A stretch of DNA of 64,000 nt from Bartonella sp. A05 (GCF_026930145.1 NZ_JANHOJ010000001.1:248001-312000), one strand, 5' to 3'. Positions 30,863 to 42,300 are shown, counted from the first letter of the stretch. Numbers and translations are program-made. Notes: generated from the sequence alone by a model not told the origin.

Positions 30863-32182
30863 ATGACACAAAACCGTGTGCAAAAGGTGCTAGATGCTTT
30901 ACTGGAAAATTATCCTAAAAAATTTGATTTTTCTTTAGATCGTATTTACCGTCTTCTAGAACGTCTCGGCAACCCTCATTTAAAACTTGCGCCTGTTATC
31001 CATATTGCCGGAACAAATGGAAAAGGATCTGCTTCAGCTATTTGTCGCGCTCTCTTGGAAAGCGCAGGCTACCGTGTTCATGTATACAGCTCACCTCATT
31101 TGGTCAATTGGAACGAACGCTGCAGACTGGGACAATCAGGAAATGGACAACTTGTCCCAGAAAATCAACTTGCTGAAATAATTCAAGGAGTTATAGACGT
31201 AAACCGTAAAGAATCAATCACTATTTTTGAAATTTTCACAGCAGCTGCTTTTATGCTGTTTAGCACATATCCAGCTGATGCAGTAATTTTAGAAGTTGGA
31301 TTAGGAGGACGTTTTGACGCCACCAATGTGATTCATAAACCAGCTGTATCTCTTATCATGCCCATTGATTACGACCATGAAACATTTCTTGGCAACTCAA
31401 TTGCACAAATCGCTTTTGAAAAAGGAGGTATTATCAAACCAACAGTTCCTGTAGTCATTGGAAAACAAAATCATGAGATCACTCATTCTGTCTTAAATGC
31501 CATTGCTGATAAAAACAAAGCGCCCTATCATATTTTTGGGCAAGATTATCAAAGTTATGAAGAACATGGACGCATGGTATTCCAAAACACTCAAGGTTTA
31601 ATGGATTTGCCACTGCCTAACCTCGTTGGTGCGCATCAAATTGCAAATGCCGGCGCTTCTATTGAAGCTATTTATCAAGCAGGTTTTCAGCTTTCAGAAC
31701 AAACAATAAGCAAAGCTTTGCGAAATATTTACTGGCCAGCACGAATGCAACGTCTCACGCATGGTCGACTGGTTGATCAGCTTTCTCCCAATACGGCTTT
31801 GTGGCTGGATGGTGGCCATAATCCTGCGGCTGGAAAAGTTGTTGCAGAAGAACTTACCCGATGGAAAAAAAAATCTAATCGCCCCATTATTATGATTGCT
31901 GGCATGCTTAATACCAAAGATAATATCGGTTATTTTCGTCCTTTAACAAACCTCGTGGACAAAGTGTATACAATCCCCTTAGCCTCCAGCGATGCAGGTC
32001 TCTGTCCAATAGCTTTAGCCGATTCAGCCCAAAAAGCAGACCTTATTGCTAAACCACAAGCAAATCTACACGAAGCCCTAAATAATGTTCGCTTAGAGTA
32101 TCAAAATGCAATCCTCTTTGTTGGAGGCTCTCTTTACCTTGCTGGCGATATTTTACGTGACAATGAAACACCACCATGCTAA
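30863..32182 (+). CDS. folC: bifunctional folylpolyglutamate/dihydrofolate synthase
   Basis: A 439-residue Mur-ligase-like enzyme that adds glutamate to folates and, in bacteria, makes dihydrofolate. The ATP loop is HIAGTNGKGSASAICRALL, followed by YSSPHLVNWNERCRL. The central domain has EVGLGGRFDATNVI and MPIDYDHETFLGNSI with the motif around the conserved His. The C-terminal domain begins with LWLDGGHNPAAGKVV. It lies directly behind accD, a conserved alphaproteobacterial pair, and both are probably one transcript. Confidence 0.94.
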   Translation: MTQNRVQKVLDALLENYPKKFDFSLDRIYRLLERLGNPHLKLAPVIHIAGTNGKGSASAICRALLESAGYRVHVYSSPHLVNWNERCRLGQSGNGQLVPENQLAEIIQGVIDVNRKESITIFEIFTAAAFMLFSTYPADAVILEVGLGGRFDATNVIHKPAVSLIMPIDYDHETFLGNSIAQIAFEKGGIIKPTVPVVIGKQNHEITHSVLNAIADKNKAPYHIFGQDYQSYEEHGRMVFQNTQGLMDLPLPNLVGAHQIANAGASIEAIYQAGFQLSEQTISKALRNIYWPARMQRLTHGRLVDQLSPNTALWLDGGHNPAAGKVVAEELTRWKKKSNRPIIMIAGMLNTKDNIGYFRPLTNLVDKVYTIPLASSDAGLCPIALADSAQKADLIAKPQANLHEALNNVRLEYQNAILFVGGSLYLAGDILRDNETPPC

Positions 32183-32224
32183 AAATCCCTTTTCTTAAGC
32201 TTTGAAAAATAAGAAATCTTAACC

Positions 32225-33223
32225 ATGAAACTTGATTGTACTCTTTATCAAAACCCTAAGCTTATCACTGTTTTTGGTGGTTCAGGTTTTGTGGGGCGGC
32301 ATGTTGTAGAGGCTTTAACCAAGCGAGGATATCGTGTTCGAATTGCTGTTCGCTCTCCTCAAAAAGCTTATTACATGCTGCAAATAGGTGAAGTGAGCCA
32401 AACCCAAATGCTTCAAACCGACGTTAGGCATCGTGCTTCTGTTGCGCGGGCATTGCTTGGAGCAGATGGCGCGGTATTTCTTCCAGGAAGTTTGGCACAA
32501 ACAAATCAGCCAAAATTTCAAAATATACAAGTTGATGGCGCACGAAATGTTGCCGAATTAGCCGCACAAGCTGGTATCCCACTTATCCACATGTCAACGC
32601 TTATCGCCAATCCAAACGCTTCATTTCTTTATGCTCGTGCAAAATCTATAAGTGAGCAAATCGTGTATGACAAGCATCCTCAAGCAATTATTATGCGCCC
32701 ATCAGTTATTTTTGGTCCAGAAGATTGCTTTTTTAACGTTTTAGCAGATTTATCCCGTTTCTTGCCGATAATGCCACTTTTTGGTGGCGGACAAAGCAAA
32801 TTACAGCCTGTCTATGTTGGTGATATTGCTGAATTTGTTGTACGCGCTTTAGAAGGACATGCTATCTCTGGAAAAAGTTATGACCTTGGTGGGTCACAGA
32901 TTATTACATTTCAAAATATACTTGAAAACGTATTAAAAATTATTCATCGTAAAAAAATGATTCTATCTATGCCTCGTTCTATCGGACTCTGCATCGGGGG
33001 AGTTTTTGGAACTATTGGCAAATTGCCTCTCGTGCCAACAATTATAACGGCTCATCAAATACGTTTCTTGCAACAGAATAATCTTGTCTCTCAAGAAGCG
33101 ATAGACAATGGATATACTCTAGAAGGGATAGGGATTATTCCCAAAACAATGACAGCTATTTTGCCAAGTTATTTATGGCGATTCCGTCCACAAGGGCAGT
33201 TTTCCAAAAGTCCATCCGTGTAA
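32225..33223 (+). CDS. NDUFA9-like NAD(P)-binding protein (atypical SDR family)
   Basis: A 332-residue Rossmann-fold protein. The dinucleotide-binding motif is TVFGGSGFVGRHVVEAL near residue 15. IHMSTLIANPN and SFLYARAKSISE replace the usual active site of extended SDRs, as in complex I NDUFA9 relatives, and MRPSVIFGPEDCFF and VYVGDIAEFVVRAL are family landmarks. The mitochondrial homologue is a complex I accessory subunit; the bacterial role is uncertain, and catalytic activity need not be assumed. It follows folC by 42 bases. Confidence 0.86.
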   Translation: MKLDCTLYQNPKLITVFGGSGFVGRHVVEALTKRGYRVRIAVRSPQKAYYMLQIGEVSQTQMLQTDVRHRASVARALLGADGAVFLPGSLAQTNQPKFQNIQVDGARNVAELAAQAGIPLIHMSTLIANPNASFLYARAKSISEQIVYDKHPQAIIMRPSVIFGPEDCFFNVLADLSRFLPIMPLFGGGQSKLQPVYVGDIAEFVVRALEGHAISGKSYDLGGSQIITFQNILENVLKIIHRKKMILSMPRSIGLCIGGVFGTIGKLPLVPTIITAHQIRFLQQNNLVSQEAIDNGYTLEGIGIIPKTMTAILPSYLWRFRPQGQFSKSPSV

Positions 33224-33601
33224 CGCACGCTCTTTTTTGTAACCAAACTAATTTACAGCCCATAAACAAAAAAGCGATTGCACTGAAATCACGGTTTATA
33301 TGTCGATCTCTTCTTCCACAAAATACAATTGCATTCCTCCCTTTTTGTCACTTTATTCTGCAATCAAGAAACCAAACAACGCTTTCCTTTTATCAATAGA
33401 ACTTCATAGAAATTTTTCATACCCAGCTGATAATATCAGCACTCAACACATAGATAATACACCCTATTGCAATATATATTTCATTGCATAGACTTATAGA
33501 AACACAAAATAACTTTTCATTATAGAAATCTTTTATATTCACTTGCGTTTTTTTTTAATTTCTCCTACCGTTTCGGAAAAATCGGTTATGAAGGCATAAA
33601 A
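33224..33601. other. gap between the NDUFA9-like gene and ahcY
   Basis: About 380 AT-rich bases. A run of T residues and an AAGG close to the ahcY start are the only features seen. I looked for a SAH or SAM riboswitch by eye and could not identify one. Confidence 0.4.
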
Positions 33602-34999
33602 ATGATAGCCCAAAACTATATAATCAAAGATATCACACTTGCTGATTATGGACGTAGAGAGCTTAATATTGCAGAAACGGAAATGCCTGGTTTGATGGCT
33701 TGCCGTGAAGAATTTTCTTCCTCTCAACCTTTACGGGGAGCACGCATTTCTGGTTCATTGCATATGACCATTCAAACAGGTGTTTTGATTGAAACTCTAA
33801 AGGCAATTGGAGCAGATGTGCGGTGGTGTTCTAGTAATATTTTTTCTACGCAAGACCATGCAGCAGCAGCAATTGCAGCAACGGGTACTCCTATTTTTGC
33901 AATCAAAGGGGAAACACTCAAAGAGTACTGGGAGCATATAGATGCGATTTTCCAGTGGCCTGATGGAAACCTTTCCAATCTTATATTAGATGATGGAGCT
34001 GATGCAACCAACTACATTTTAATTGGCAGTCGTGCGGAAACAAATCCAGATATTCTATCTCATCCCAAAACAGAAGAAGAAGCTTTATTTTTCAAACAAA
34101 TTCAAAAGCGTATGGCTGCTACACCGGGTTTTTTTACGCGCCAATGTGCAGCAATCCAAGGTGTCAGTGAAGAAACAACAACAGGTGTAAATCGTCTTTA
34201 TCACTTACAAAAAAAAGGACTTTTGCCTTTTCCAGCGATTAATGTAAACGATAGCGTCACAAAATCAAAGTTTGATAATAAATATGGATGTAAAGAATCA
34301 TTAGTCGACGGTATTCGACGTGGAACAGATGTTATGATAGCTGGCAAAACAGCCATTGTTTGTGGTTATGGCGATGTTGGCAAGGGTTCAGCAGCTTCTC
34401 TTTCAGGCGCTGGAGCACGTGTCAAAGTAACAGAAATTGATCCTATTTGTGCTCTTCAAGCAGCTATGGACGGCTATGAAGTGGTTACTTTGGATGATGC
34501 AGCCTCTAGTGCTGATATTATCATCACAACCACTGGCAACAGAGATATTGTCCGATTAGACCATATGCGACAAGTTAAAGATATGTGTATTATGGGTAAT
34601 ATCGGTCATTTTGATAATGAAATCCAAGTATCAGCCCTCAGAAATCTGCCATGGACAAATATTAAACCGCAAGTTGATATGATTACTTTTCCCGATGGCA
34701 AACGTATTATCTTGTTATCTGAAGGGCGTTTATTGAATCTTGGGAATGCCACGGGTCATCCCTCTTTTGTCATGTCGGCTTCATTTACGAACCAAGTTTT
34801 AGCGCAAATTGAACTCTTTACGAATACAAAAAACTACAAAAACGAAGTGACTGTTTTGCCCAAACATCTTGATGAAAAAGTTGCGCGTCTTCACCTCAAT
34901 CGGCTAGGAATAAAATTAACTGTTCTATCCGAAGAACAGGCCGCCTATATTGGCGTATCACTGCAAGGACCTTATAAGTCAAATCATTACCGTTACTAG
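33602..34999 (+). CDS. ahcY: adenosylhomocysteinase
   Basis: A 465-residue S-adenosylhomocysteine hydrolase, which splits SAH into adenosine and homocysteine and so relieves product inhibition of methyltransferases. The NAD-binding loop is [20 protein letters not shown]. Signature segments are [40 protein letters not shown] and [11 protein letters not shown], and the C terminus ends KSNHYRY as in the family. It contains the roughly 40-residue insert of the longer bacterial form. It is the first gene of the conserved run ahcY, DivL-like kinase, tsaE-amgK, addB, addA. Confidence 0.96.
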   Translation: MIAQNYIIKDITLADYGRRELNIAETEMPGLMACREEFSSSQPLRGARISGSLHMTIQTGVLIETLKAIGADVRWCSSNIFSTQDHAAAAIAATGTPIFAIKGETLKEYWEHIDAIFQWPDGNLSNLILDDGADATNYILIGSRAETNPDILSHPKTEEEALFFKQIQKRMAATPGFFTRQCAAIQGVSEETTTGVNRLYHLQKKGLLPFPAINVNDSVTKSKFDNKYGCKESLVDGIRRGTDVMIAGKTAIVCGYGDVGKGSAASLSGAGARVKVTEIDPICALQAAMDGYEVVTLDDAASSADIIITTTGNRDIVRLDHMRQVKDMCIMGNIGHFDNEIQVSALRNLPWTNIKPQVDMITFPDGKRIILLSEGRLLNLGNATGHPSFVMSASFTNQVLAQIELFTNTKNYKNEVTVLPKHLDEKVARLHLNRLGIKLTVLSEEQAAYIGVSLQGPYKSNHYRY

Positions 35000-35034
35000 A
35001 ACGTTTCCTTGGTTAAAAAAAAGAAAGGTGTATC

Positions 35035-37491
35035 GTGCTCCGCTTTGGTGACTATAACCCCAAAGAAAAAGCTCAGAAGATGATCCAAATCTGTTCTGGT
35101 GTTTTGTGCTTTCTTTCCTTTTTTTTTCCTGCACACGCTATTGCCCAACCATCAACACCCCATTTGATGCCCCCCCTCACTTGGCCAGATAGTTCATGGC
35201 TTATTTTAGCACTATTCGGAGGTATTTCCTGTGCTTCACTTTTCGCATGTATAGCAGTTATTGTGAGCACAAAAAGTTCTGGACAAAAGACTCTAAAAAC
35301 AATTCAAGCAGATTTTTCTGAAAAGCTTAAGCATTATGAATGGCTTTTAGAAGAAACTGGACAATGTCTTCTCATTTGGGACAATCCGACAAGCTCACCA
35401 CGCATAGCTGGCAACATTCCTGCATTGCAAAAAGCAGGTATTAATCGACAAGATTTTCAGTGTTTTAAACGCTGGCTTGAAGAAACTTCTCTGCAAAAAC
35501 TCAATCAAGCGCTTACTCACTTGCATTATCATGGCTGTTCTTTCGAACTTTCTATTACGACTACAGATAAAATGTTGTTGCAAGTTACAGGGATAATCGC
35601 GGGAACAGCGGCCATTGCACGTTTCCAAGATATTTCAGCACAACAGAACGAAAATGCTCGTCTACAAAAAGATATTGAAAAAATCCTTACAGAACTGAAA
35701 ATACAACGCAACCTTCTTGATCGTATTCAAGAACCAATCTGGATTCGAGATCGTGAAAATAAAATCTGTTTTATCAACCGCGCTTTTCGAGAAATAACGG
35801 GTTTTCAAGAAGACAGCAATAACATCATTGATCTTTTTAACGAAACAACACAGCGCAAGACAGATGACATAGAAACAGTTTTTCAAGAATATGTCCATAC
35901 AATAATTGATGGAGAACGGCGCCATTTTCACCTCACTCGGATTACAACAGAAGAAGGGATGGCAGCCTTTGCCCGTGATAACAGCGCCTATGAAAATCTT
36001 TCCAATGAAATGGAACGAATCCTCCAAAGCCATTATGAAACACTGGATCAAATTTCAACAGCTGTAGCAATTTTTGATGCCAATCAAAAGTTAAAGTTCT
36101 GCAACCATGCCTTTAAGGTTTTATGGCCCTTAGAGAGTTCTTTTCTAGAAAGTGAACCAAGCCATACATTGCTTCTTGAACGCTTGCGTGAAGAAGGATT
36201 TATCGGTGAACACCCTAATTGGCGCGCATGGAAAGAGGAGCTTTTTAAAGCTGCTCAGCAAATAGAATCAAATCAACAAATTTGGAATTTGCCCGACGGA
36301 CGCACTGTGCGTGTTATGTCTACCCCTCACCCACAAGGAGGTATTACTTGGCTTTACGAAAACCTTACAGAAAAAATTGATCTTGAGCGTCGCTATAATA
36401 CACTGATTAGAATTCAAGGTGAAACACTTGATAAACTTTCCGAAGGAGTCGTTGTTTTTGGTACTGATGGACGCCTTCGTTTGTCAAATCCAGCCTTATC
36501 AACATTGTGGTCCCTACCTAGTAATTTACGTGTAGAAAGCACCCATATTACACAATTACAAACTCATTGTTCATCTTTAACAATGGGAGATGAATGGAAC
36601 ACATTTACCCAATTCATTACTGGTTTTGCTGAAAAACGCGATACACTTTCAGGCCGCATGGATCTGAAAAATGGGATGATACTTGATTACACATTGGTGC
36701 CTCTTCCTAATGGACAAACAATGATAACCTTTGTCAATGTTACAGACACTGTCCATATCGCACGTGTACTTCAAGAAAAAAATGAGGCCTTAGAGAGCGC
36801 TGATCGTCTGCGCAACGAATTTGTTCAACATGTTTCTTATGAATTGCGTACACCGCTTACCAATATTATTGGATTTTCCGATATTTTACGTGACCAAATT
36901 TTCGGTTCTATCAATAAGCGCCAACATGAATATCTTGGCCATATTCACTCCGAGTCAGGTACCCTTCTCAATATTGTTAATGATATCCTTGATCTTGCAA
37001 CCCTTGATGCTGGAATTATGGAACTTGATATAAAACCAGTTAATATCGCTGATGCTATGACACAAGCGGTAGCACGAATAGAAGAACGTCTCCACGGGCG
37101 TCATATAACACTTTTACAAGAAATTTCTCCTTCCTTAAATTTTATTTTTGCTGATGCGACACGCTTGCATCAAATCTTTGTGAATGTTCTCAGTAATGCT
37201 GTTAATTTTGCAACAGAAGAAAGCACAATTGAATTTTATGCCAATATGCAAGAAGATAACATCGTTTTCAGTGTCCATAATGAAGGGTCGGATATTCCAA
37301 CCGATATCCTTGATCGGATTTTCAAACGTTTTTCTTCTCATTCGCATCATGGTGGACGTGCGGGAGCAGGTCTCGGCCTTTCCCTTGTTAAGAGCTTTGT
37401 TGAACTTCACAGTGGACACGTTGAAATTCTTACTGGTTTGGGGCAAGGAACAACAGTTAAGTGCTTCTTTCCGGCTCCAAAAGGAGATTAA
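35035..37491 (+). CDS. divL: DivL-like PAS-domain histidine kinase homologue with Tyr at the H-box
   Basis: An 818-residue membrane sensor protein. The N terminus holds a hydrophobic signal or anchor near residues 16-37 and a membrane segment near 58-78. Several PAS-like domains follow, recognisable at NLLDRIQEPIWIRDRENKI, ETLDQISTAVAIFDANQKL and ETLDKLSEGVVVFGTDGRL. The H-box reads HVSYELRTPL, with Tyr602 where kinases have the phosphorylated His. The ATPase domain keeps the N-box (NVLSNAVNFA) and G-box (GAGLGLSLVKSF). This is the hallmark of DivL, a cell-cycle regulator acting with CckA and DivK. A GTG start preceded by AAGAAAGG is used; ATG at 35080 is an alternative. Confidence 0.86.
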   Translation: MLRFGDYNPKEKAQKMIQICSGVLCFLSFFFPAHAIAQPSTPHLMPPLTWPDSSWLILALFGGISCASLFACIAVIVSTKSSGQKTLKTIQADFSEKLKHYEWLLEETGQCLLIWDNPTSSPRIAGNIPALQKAGINRQDFQCFKRWLEETSLQKLNQALTHLHYHGCSFELSITTTDKMLLQVTGIIAGTAAIARFQDISAQQNENARLQKDIEKILTELKIQRNLLDRIQEPIWIRDRENKICFINRAFREITGFQEDSNNIIDLFNETTQRKTDDIETVFQEYVHTIIDGERRHFHLTRITTEEGMAAFARDNSAYENLSNEMERILQSHYETLDQISTAVAIFDANQKLKFCNHAFKVLWPLESSFLESEPSHTLLLERLREEGFIGEHPNWRAWKEELFKAAQQIESNQQIWNLPDGRTVRVMSTPHPQGGITWLYENLTEKIDLERRYNTLIRIQGETLDKLSEGVVVFGTDGRLRLSNPALSTLWSLPSNLRVESTHITQLQTHCSSLTMGDEWNTFTQFITGFAEKRDTLSGRMDLKNGMILDYTLVPLPNGQTMITFVNVTDTVHIARVLQEKNEALESADRLRNEFVQHVSYELRTPLTNIIGFSDILRDQIFGSINKRQHEYLGHIHSESGTLLNIVNDILDLATLDAGIMELDIKPVNIADAMTQAVARIEERLHGRHITLLQEISPSLNFIFADATRLHQIFVNVLSNAVNFATEESTIEFYANMQEDNIVFSVHNEGSDIPTDILDRIFKRFSSHSHHGGRAGAGLGLSLVKSFVELHSGHVEILTGLGQGTTVKCFFPAPKGD

Positions 37492-37553
37492 GTTCTTTAA
37501 CCTTGTGCCATATTTTCATAAATTTCCTCTCCAGAAACTCAGCGGGAATCTTC

Positions 37554-39047
37554 ATGAATTTTAGTTTTTTTCTTGAAAATGAAGAAGCAACCAAACTATT
37601 TGCACAAGATTTAGCCCTTGCCCTAAAGCCGGGTGATCTTATAACACTCCAAGGTGATCTTGGAGCAGGAAAATCTACCCTTGCACGCGCACTCATTCAT
37701 ACACTTGCCAATGATAACACTCTGGATGTTCCAAGCCCTACTTTCACGCTTGTTCAAAGCTATCAACTCCCACGATTTGAAGTTATTCATGCCGATTTTT
37801 ATCGCCTCTCTACGGAAGAAGAAATTGATGAGTTAGGGCTTGATGAAGCACGTGAACAAAGTATTTTATTGATTGAATGGCCAGAAAAAGGAGCAGATCT
37901 TTTAGGACCTGCTACTTTTGCTATCACCCTACAACAGGAAGGTTGCGGACGTCATATAACGCTTACATCAACAGAACATTCTACCGAACGTCTACAAAGA
38001 TCTTTTGCAATACGAACTTTTTTAACAGCTCATGGCCGTGGTTATGTCAATCGTCGCTTTTTGGCTGGCGATGCTTCAGCACGTTCCTACGAACTTTTAG
38101 ATGATGGTAACCATAAAGAAATTCTTATGGACGCCCCAACCATGCAAATGGCACAAAATACAAACTCCTCTGATGCAGAAATAATGCACCTCGCAAAAGA
38201 TATCAGTCAATTTGTAGGGATCTGTCAACTCATCTCAGACAATCAATTTTCTGCTCCCCATATCTTTGTCAAAGATCTGAAAAATGGGCTGTTAATTTTA
38301 GAAGATTTAGGACGCGAAGGACTTTTAGATCAATACGGTCATCCGATAGAAGAGCGTTATATCGCTTGTAGCGAATTGCTGGCTTCCTTCCATCAAAAGT
38401 CATGGCCTTCAGAAAAACAATTTCCAACTTTTTTACTTCAGATTCCTTCTTATGATTGTCAAACGATGCAAGCAGAACTTTGCTTATTGCTAGATTGGTA
38501 TTTACCTTTTCAGAAGCAAAAAAACTTGAACCAAGAACAACGTAAAGCTTTTTTTACGTGTTGGCAGCCTTATCTCGATAGTCTAACCCAAGGAGAAAAT
38601 ACTTTTGTTATGCGCGATTATCATTCGCCCAACATCATTTGGCGTTCGCATAAAGAAGGAACAGATCGCATTGGGCTTATTGATTTTCAAGACGGCTTAA
38701 AAGGCCCTACAGTCTATGACCTTGTTTCCTTAGCACAAGATGCACGCATCTTTATTCCATCAACACTTGAAGCAAAAATTCTCAACGCCTATTGCAGTGC
38801 TCGCCATCAAGCACAGCGACCTTTCGATGAAGATGAATTGCGCAAACTGTATGCATTTGCAGGTGCCCAACGCGCTTCAAAAGTTTTAGGAATTTTTGTA
38901 CGGCTACACCAACGCGATAAAAAATCATCTTATCTCCAATATTTACCTCATTTGCAAAACTATCTTGCCCGTAATCTTTCTCATCCAACTCTTGCTCCTT
39001 TACAAAGCTTTTATCAAGAAGTTGGCCTTCTTACAAAAGCATCGTAG
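37554..39047 (+). CDS. tsaE: fusion of TsaE (tRNA t6A ATPase) and AmgK-type sugar kinase
   Basis: A 497-residue two-domain protein. Residues 1-150 are TsaE, the ATPase for t6A tRNA modification, with Walker A GDLGAGKSTLARAL, SPTFTLVQSY, HADFYRLS and LIEWPEKG. Residues about 165-497 are an aminoglycoside-phosphotransferase-fold kinase of the AmgK type, with FLAGDASARSYELL, the catalytic MRDYHSPNIIW and the metal-binding LIDFQDGLKGP. AmgK phosphorylates N-acetylmuramic acid at C1 in peptidoglycan recycling. The fusion is known in alphaproteobacteria. The frame opens at 37461, but the ATG at 37554 gives the normal TsaE N terminus. MurU, the usual next gene, is missing. Confidence 0.92.
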   Translation: MNFSFFLENEEATKLFAQDLALALKPGDLITLQGDLGAGKSTLARALIHTLANDNTLDVPSPTFTLVQSYQLPRFEVIHADFYRLSTEEEIDELGLDEAREQSILLIEWPEKGADLLGPATFAITLQQEGCGRHITLTSTEHSTERLQRSFAIRTFLTAHGRGYVNRRFLAGDASARSYELLDDGNHKEILMDAPTMQMAQNTNSSDAEIMHLAKDISQFVGICQLISDNQFSAPHIFVKDLKNGLLILEDLGREGLLDQYGHPIEERYIACSELLASFHQKSWPSEKQFPTFLLQIPSYDCQTMQAELCLLLDWYLPFQKQKNLNQEQRKAFFTCWQPYLDSLTQGENTFVMRDYHSPNIIWRSHKEGTDRIGLIDFQDGLKGPTVYDLVSLAQDARIFIPSTLEAKILNAYCSARHQAQRPFDEDELRKLYAFAGAQRASKVLGIFVRLHQRDKKSSYLQYLPHLQNYLARNLSHPTLAPLQSFYQEVGLLTKAS

Positions 39048-39149
39048 ATATTTTCATCTCCGTAACACTATCTCCCACAAAAAAATCAATTTTAATTGCC
39101 AAATAAAATAATCATTTTAGTGCATATAGGCACCTCTTTCTCTTCCGTA

Positions 39150-39250
39150 CACACCTTAACTCTTTGATTAAAATGCATGGCTATTATCTGCTTTTAGATC
39201 GTGGCTTGCACTAAATCGTAAAAGTGACAATTTCAGAAGTCGTTATTCAT
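39150..39250 (+). pseudogene. possible remnant of murU (MurNAc-1-P uridylyltransferase)
   Basis: One plus-strand frame reads SLIKMHGYYLLLDRGLH, a stop, then IVKVTISEVVIHTT. This resembles the nucleotidyltransferase segment KPLIKVxGKPLLDxxLD..V.AGVxEVVVNVH of MurU. It lies exactly where murU sits in related genomes, between tsaE-amgK and addB. The match is short and the gene is otherwise gone, so this is a suggestion rather than a firm call. Confidence 0.4.
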
Positions 39251-39390
39251 ACAACCTCTATAATCCATTCTTTTAACCCCTTTTCTGAGAAAGCTATTGT
39301 GCAAACATAACTTTTTCATTTACTACTCAATGGAAACAAGTGAAATCGTTCATCAAAATGAACATTTTTACACAACCAAAACGAGTCCAA

Positions 39391-42300
39391 ATGACCCTTA
39401 AGCCACGTATATTTTCTATTTCTTCCGGAGTTGCTTTTCTTCCTCACTTTGTTGATGCACTTCTATCCGGCACCCTTATTGAGAACTTTGCACCAGATGG
39501 AGATATCCAAGCAGCTCTTACGGATACCACAATTTATGTACCAACACGCCGTGCTGCCCGTGCCCTACGCGCAACCTTCGTCGAAAGAAGCCAGACACAA
39601 TCAAGTTTTTTACCAACAATTCTTCCTTTAGGAGATCTAAATGAAGACAGTTCTTTCTTTTCTGAAAACCATACCAGCGCTCTCGCCAGTCATCCCCCGA
39701 TTGGAGAAAGTGAACGTCTCCTCCTTTTAGCGCGCCTTATTCGCCCTTGGCGTGAAAATCTGCCTGCTCATCTACGTGCATTGTTTGGTACAGAAGATGT
39801 GCTCATTCCAGCTCATACCGCCGATGCAATTTGGCTTGCTCAAGATTTAGCACGCTTGATGGATGAAATAGAAACAGAATCTGCGGATTGGTCAAAACTC
39901 CAAGAAATTGCACCCGATATGGTGGCTGAATGGTGGCAAATAACGCTCGACTTTCTTACCATTGTCACACAAAACTGGCCGCAAATCTTAAAAGAAAGAC
40001 AACGAAGCAATCCAGCTGAATGGCGTAATCAAGCGCTTAACATGCAAGCAGATATTTTACACCGCACACAACCTCATAGACCTATCATCGCTGCTGGAAC
40101 GACAGGGTCTATTCCTGCAGTTGCCCATCTTTTAAAGGTAATCGCTGGCTTACCAAAAGGAGCCGTTGTTCTTCCGGGTCTTGATCTTCATATGGATGAT
40201 GCACAATGGAATGCATTAGGGGAAATCCATGAAGACAAAACAGCTTTTGATCTTTCCGACCATACCACCGCTGCTTTTAGTCACCCTCAATATCACTTAA
40301 AAAAACTTTTATATTTGATGCAATGTCAACGCATCCAAGTTCGCGAAATTGGCCAACGAAGCGCAATCAAGGAGAAACGTGCCGCTCTTTTATCAGAAGC
40401 ACTACGACCCGCCTCCACAACACATCTATGGGCACAAATTATACGCAATGATTATGAAAACCTTTGTGCAGATTGGTCGCTGATTGAAGCCATGAATGAA
40501 CGCGAAGAAGCTTTAGCAATTTCTGTTGCTTTACGCAATGCCATTAAAGAACCCCAAAAAACAGCAGCTCTTATAACCAATGACCGCAATTTAGCACGCC
40601 GTGTCGCAGCTGAATTGCAGCGTTTCGGAATTGAAGCGAATGATTCAGGTGGAATACCCCTTGCACAAACATTGCCCTCAACCCTTTTACGACTCATTTT
40701 AGAGAATGTGTTTACGACCGGCGACCCAATCGCTTTTCTTTCCCTTCTTAAACATCCCCTCACAACACTCGAACAAAATCGCCATCAATTGCGTGAGATG
40801 GCAGAAAATTTTGAATTATTTGTTCTTAGAGGCAGTACAGGTCGTATCACTCTTTGCGAATGTGATCAATTTCTTGAAACATGGATAAAAACACGTGTCT
40901 ATAATAATTCTGATGACGATGCCCTTAATCTGCAAAAAAGCGAGGAAGCACGCCTGCTTTGTCGCCTTTTAGTGCAAGCAGTTGAACCATTAACATCCCT
41001 AATGAAACAGGATAGAGAATACACCATTAATGAAGTCGCCATAGCAACTGTTGAGGTTTTTGAAAATTTTGGACGGGATGACGATAATTCTCTTGCACAT
41101 CTTTATCAAGATGAAGCAGGAAAAGCTTTAGCAACTTTTTTGCATGAACTGATTAGCGATCAATCAGGATTAAAATTTCGTCTTTGCGAATGGCCAGCTA
41201 TGTTTTCAGCGCTCATAGCAACCCGTTCTGTGACGCCTTCCCCTGGTGGACATCCGCGTTTATTTATCTGGGGAACTTTGGAATCGCGCCTTCAAACAGT
41301 CGATACTGTCATCATCGGTGGTCTTAATGAAGGAACATGGCCGATCACAACCCGTAATGATGCTTTTTTATCGCGGCCAATGAAAATGATCTTAACACTT
41401 GACCCCCCAGAACAGCGCATAGGTCTTTCTGCACATGATTTCCAATGGGCCATGGGAATGAATAAAGTGATAATGAGCCGAGCCAAACGGGTTGATAACG
41501 CTCCTTCCATTCCTTCACGCTGGCTCCAACGTTTAGAAACAGTCGTAGGCAAACAGGTTTGGGAGCAAATCTGTGCACGAGGAGCAACATTGCTTCATTG
41601 GGCAAAAATGCTTGATCACACAGACATGACTACCTTTGCAGAACGACCCTGCCCTGTTCCACCACTTGATATGCGCCCACGCCACTTTTCAGTCACTGAA
41701 ATAGAAACGCTGCGATATGACCCTTATGCCATTTATGCGAAAAAAATTTTGCGTCTCAAACCGCTTAAAGCACTCATCCATGACCCCAGCATTATTGAAC
41801 GTGGTATACTCTATCACGCTATTATGGCTGCCTTTAGCACCCAAATAGAAAATCCAAATACTACAAACGCATTAGAAAAGTTACGAACCATTGGACGCAC
41901 AGAATTTGATAAATTAAACTTGCCTGCTGATGTAGAAACAATCTGGTGGTCAGACTTTGAAAATCTTGCGCCCTGTATTATCACGTGGGAACAAAGTCTT
42001 GGATCGAGAAAACGGTACGCTGAAGTGATGTCTCAAAAAACGCCTATAGGCACAACAGGCATCACTCTTTCAGGGCGTGCCGATCGTATTGATATTTTAC
42101 CAGATAAAATGGCTGAAATTATTGATTTTAAAACCGGTACGCCTCCTTCATCTGAAATGGTTCGCACATTATTATTTCCACAATTGGCACTGGAAACAGC
42201 TTTGTTCATGCAAGGAGCTTTTGTTGATTTTAAAGATCTTACGCCCTTAAATTTATTTTACATCCACCTAAAAGGAAGAGAAGAAATCAAACCTCAATCA

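Noticed and set aside
33500-33601. SAH or SAM riboswitch upstream of ahcY
   Set aside because: No convincing conserved core or pairing was found by eye; a covariance-model search would be needed.
39340-39390. Upstream starts for addB at 39340 (GTG) and 39358 (ATG)
   Set aside because: The extra residues do not resemble AddB N termini; the ATG at 39391 does. None has a strong ribosome binding site, so this remains open.
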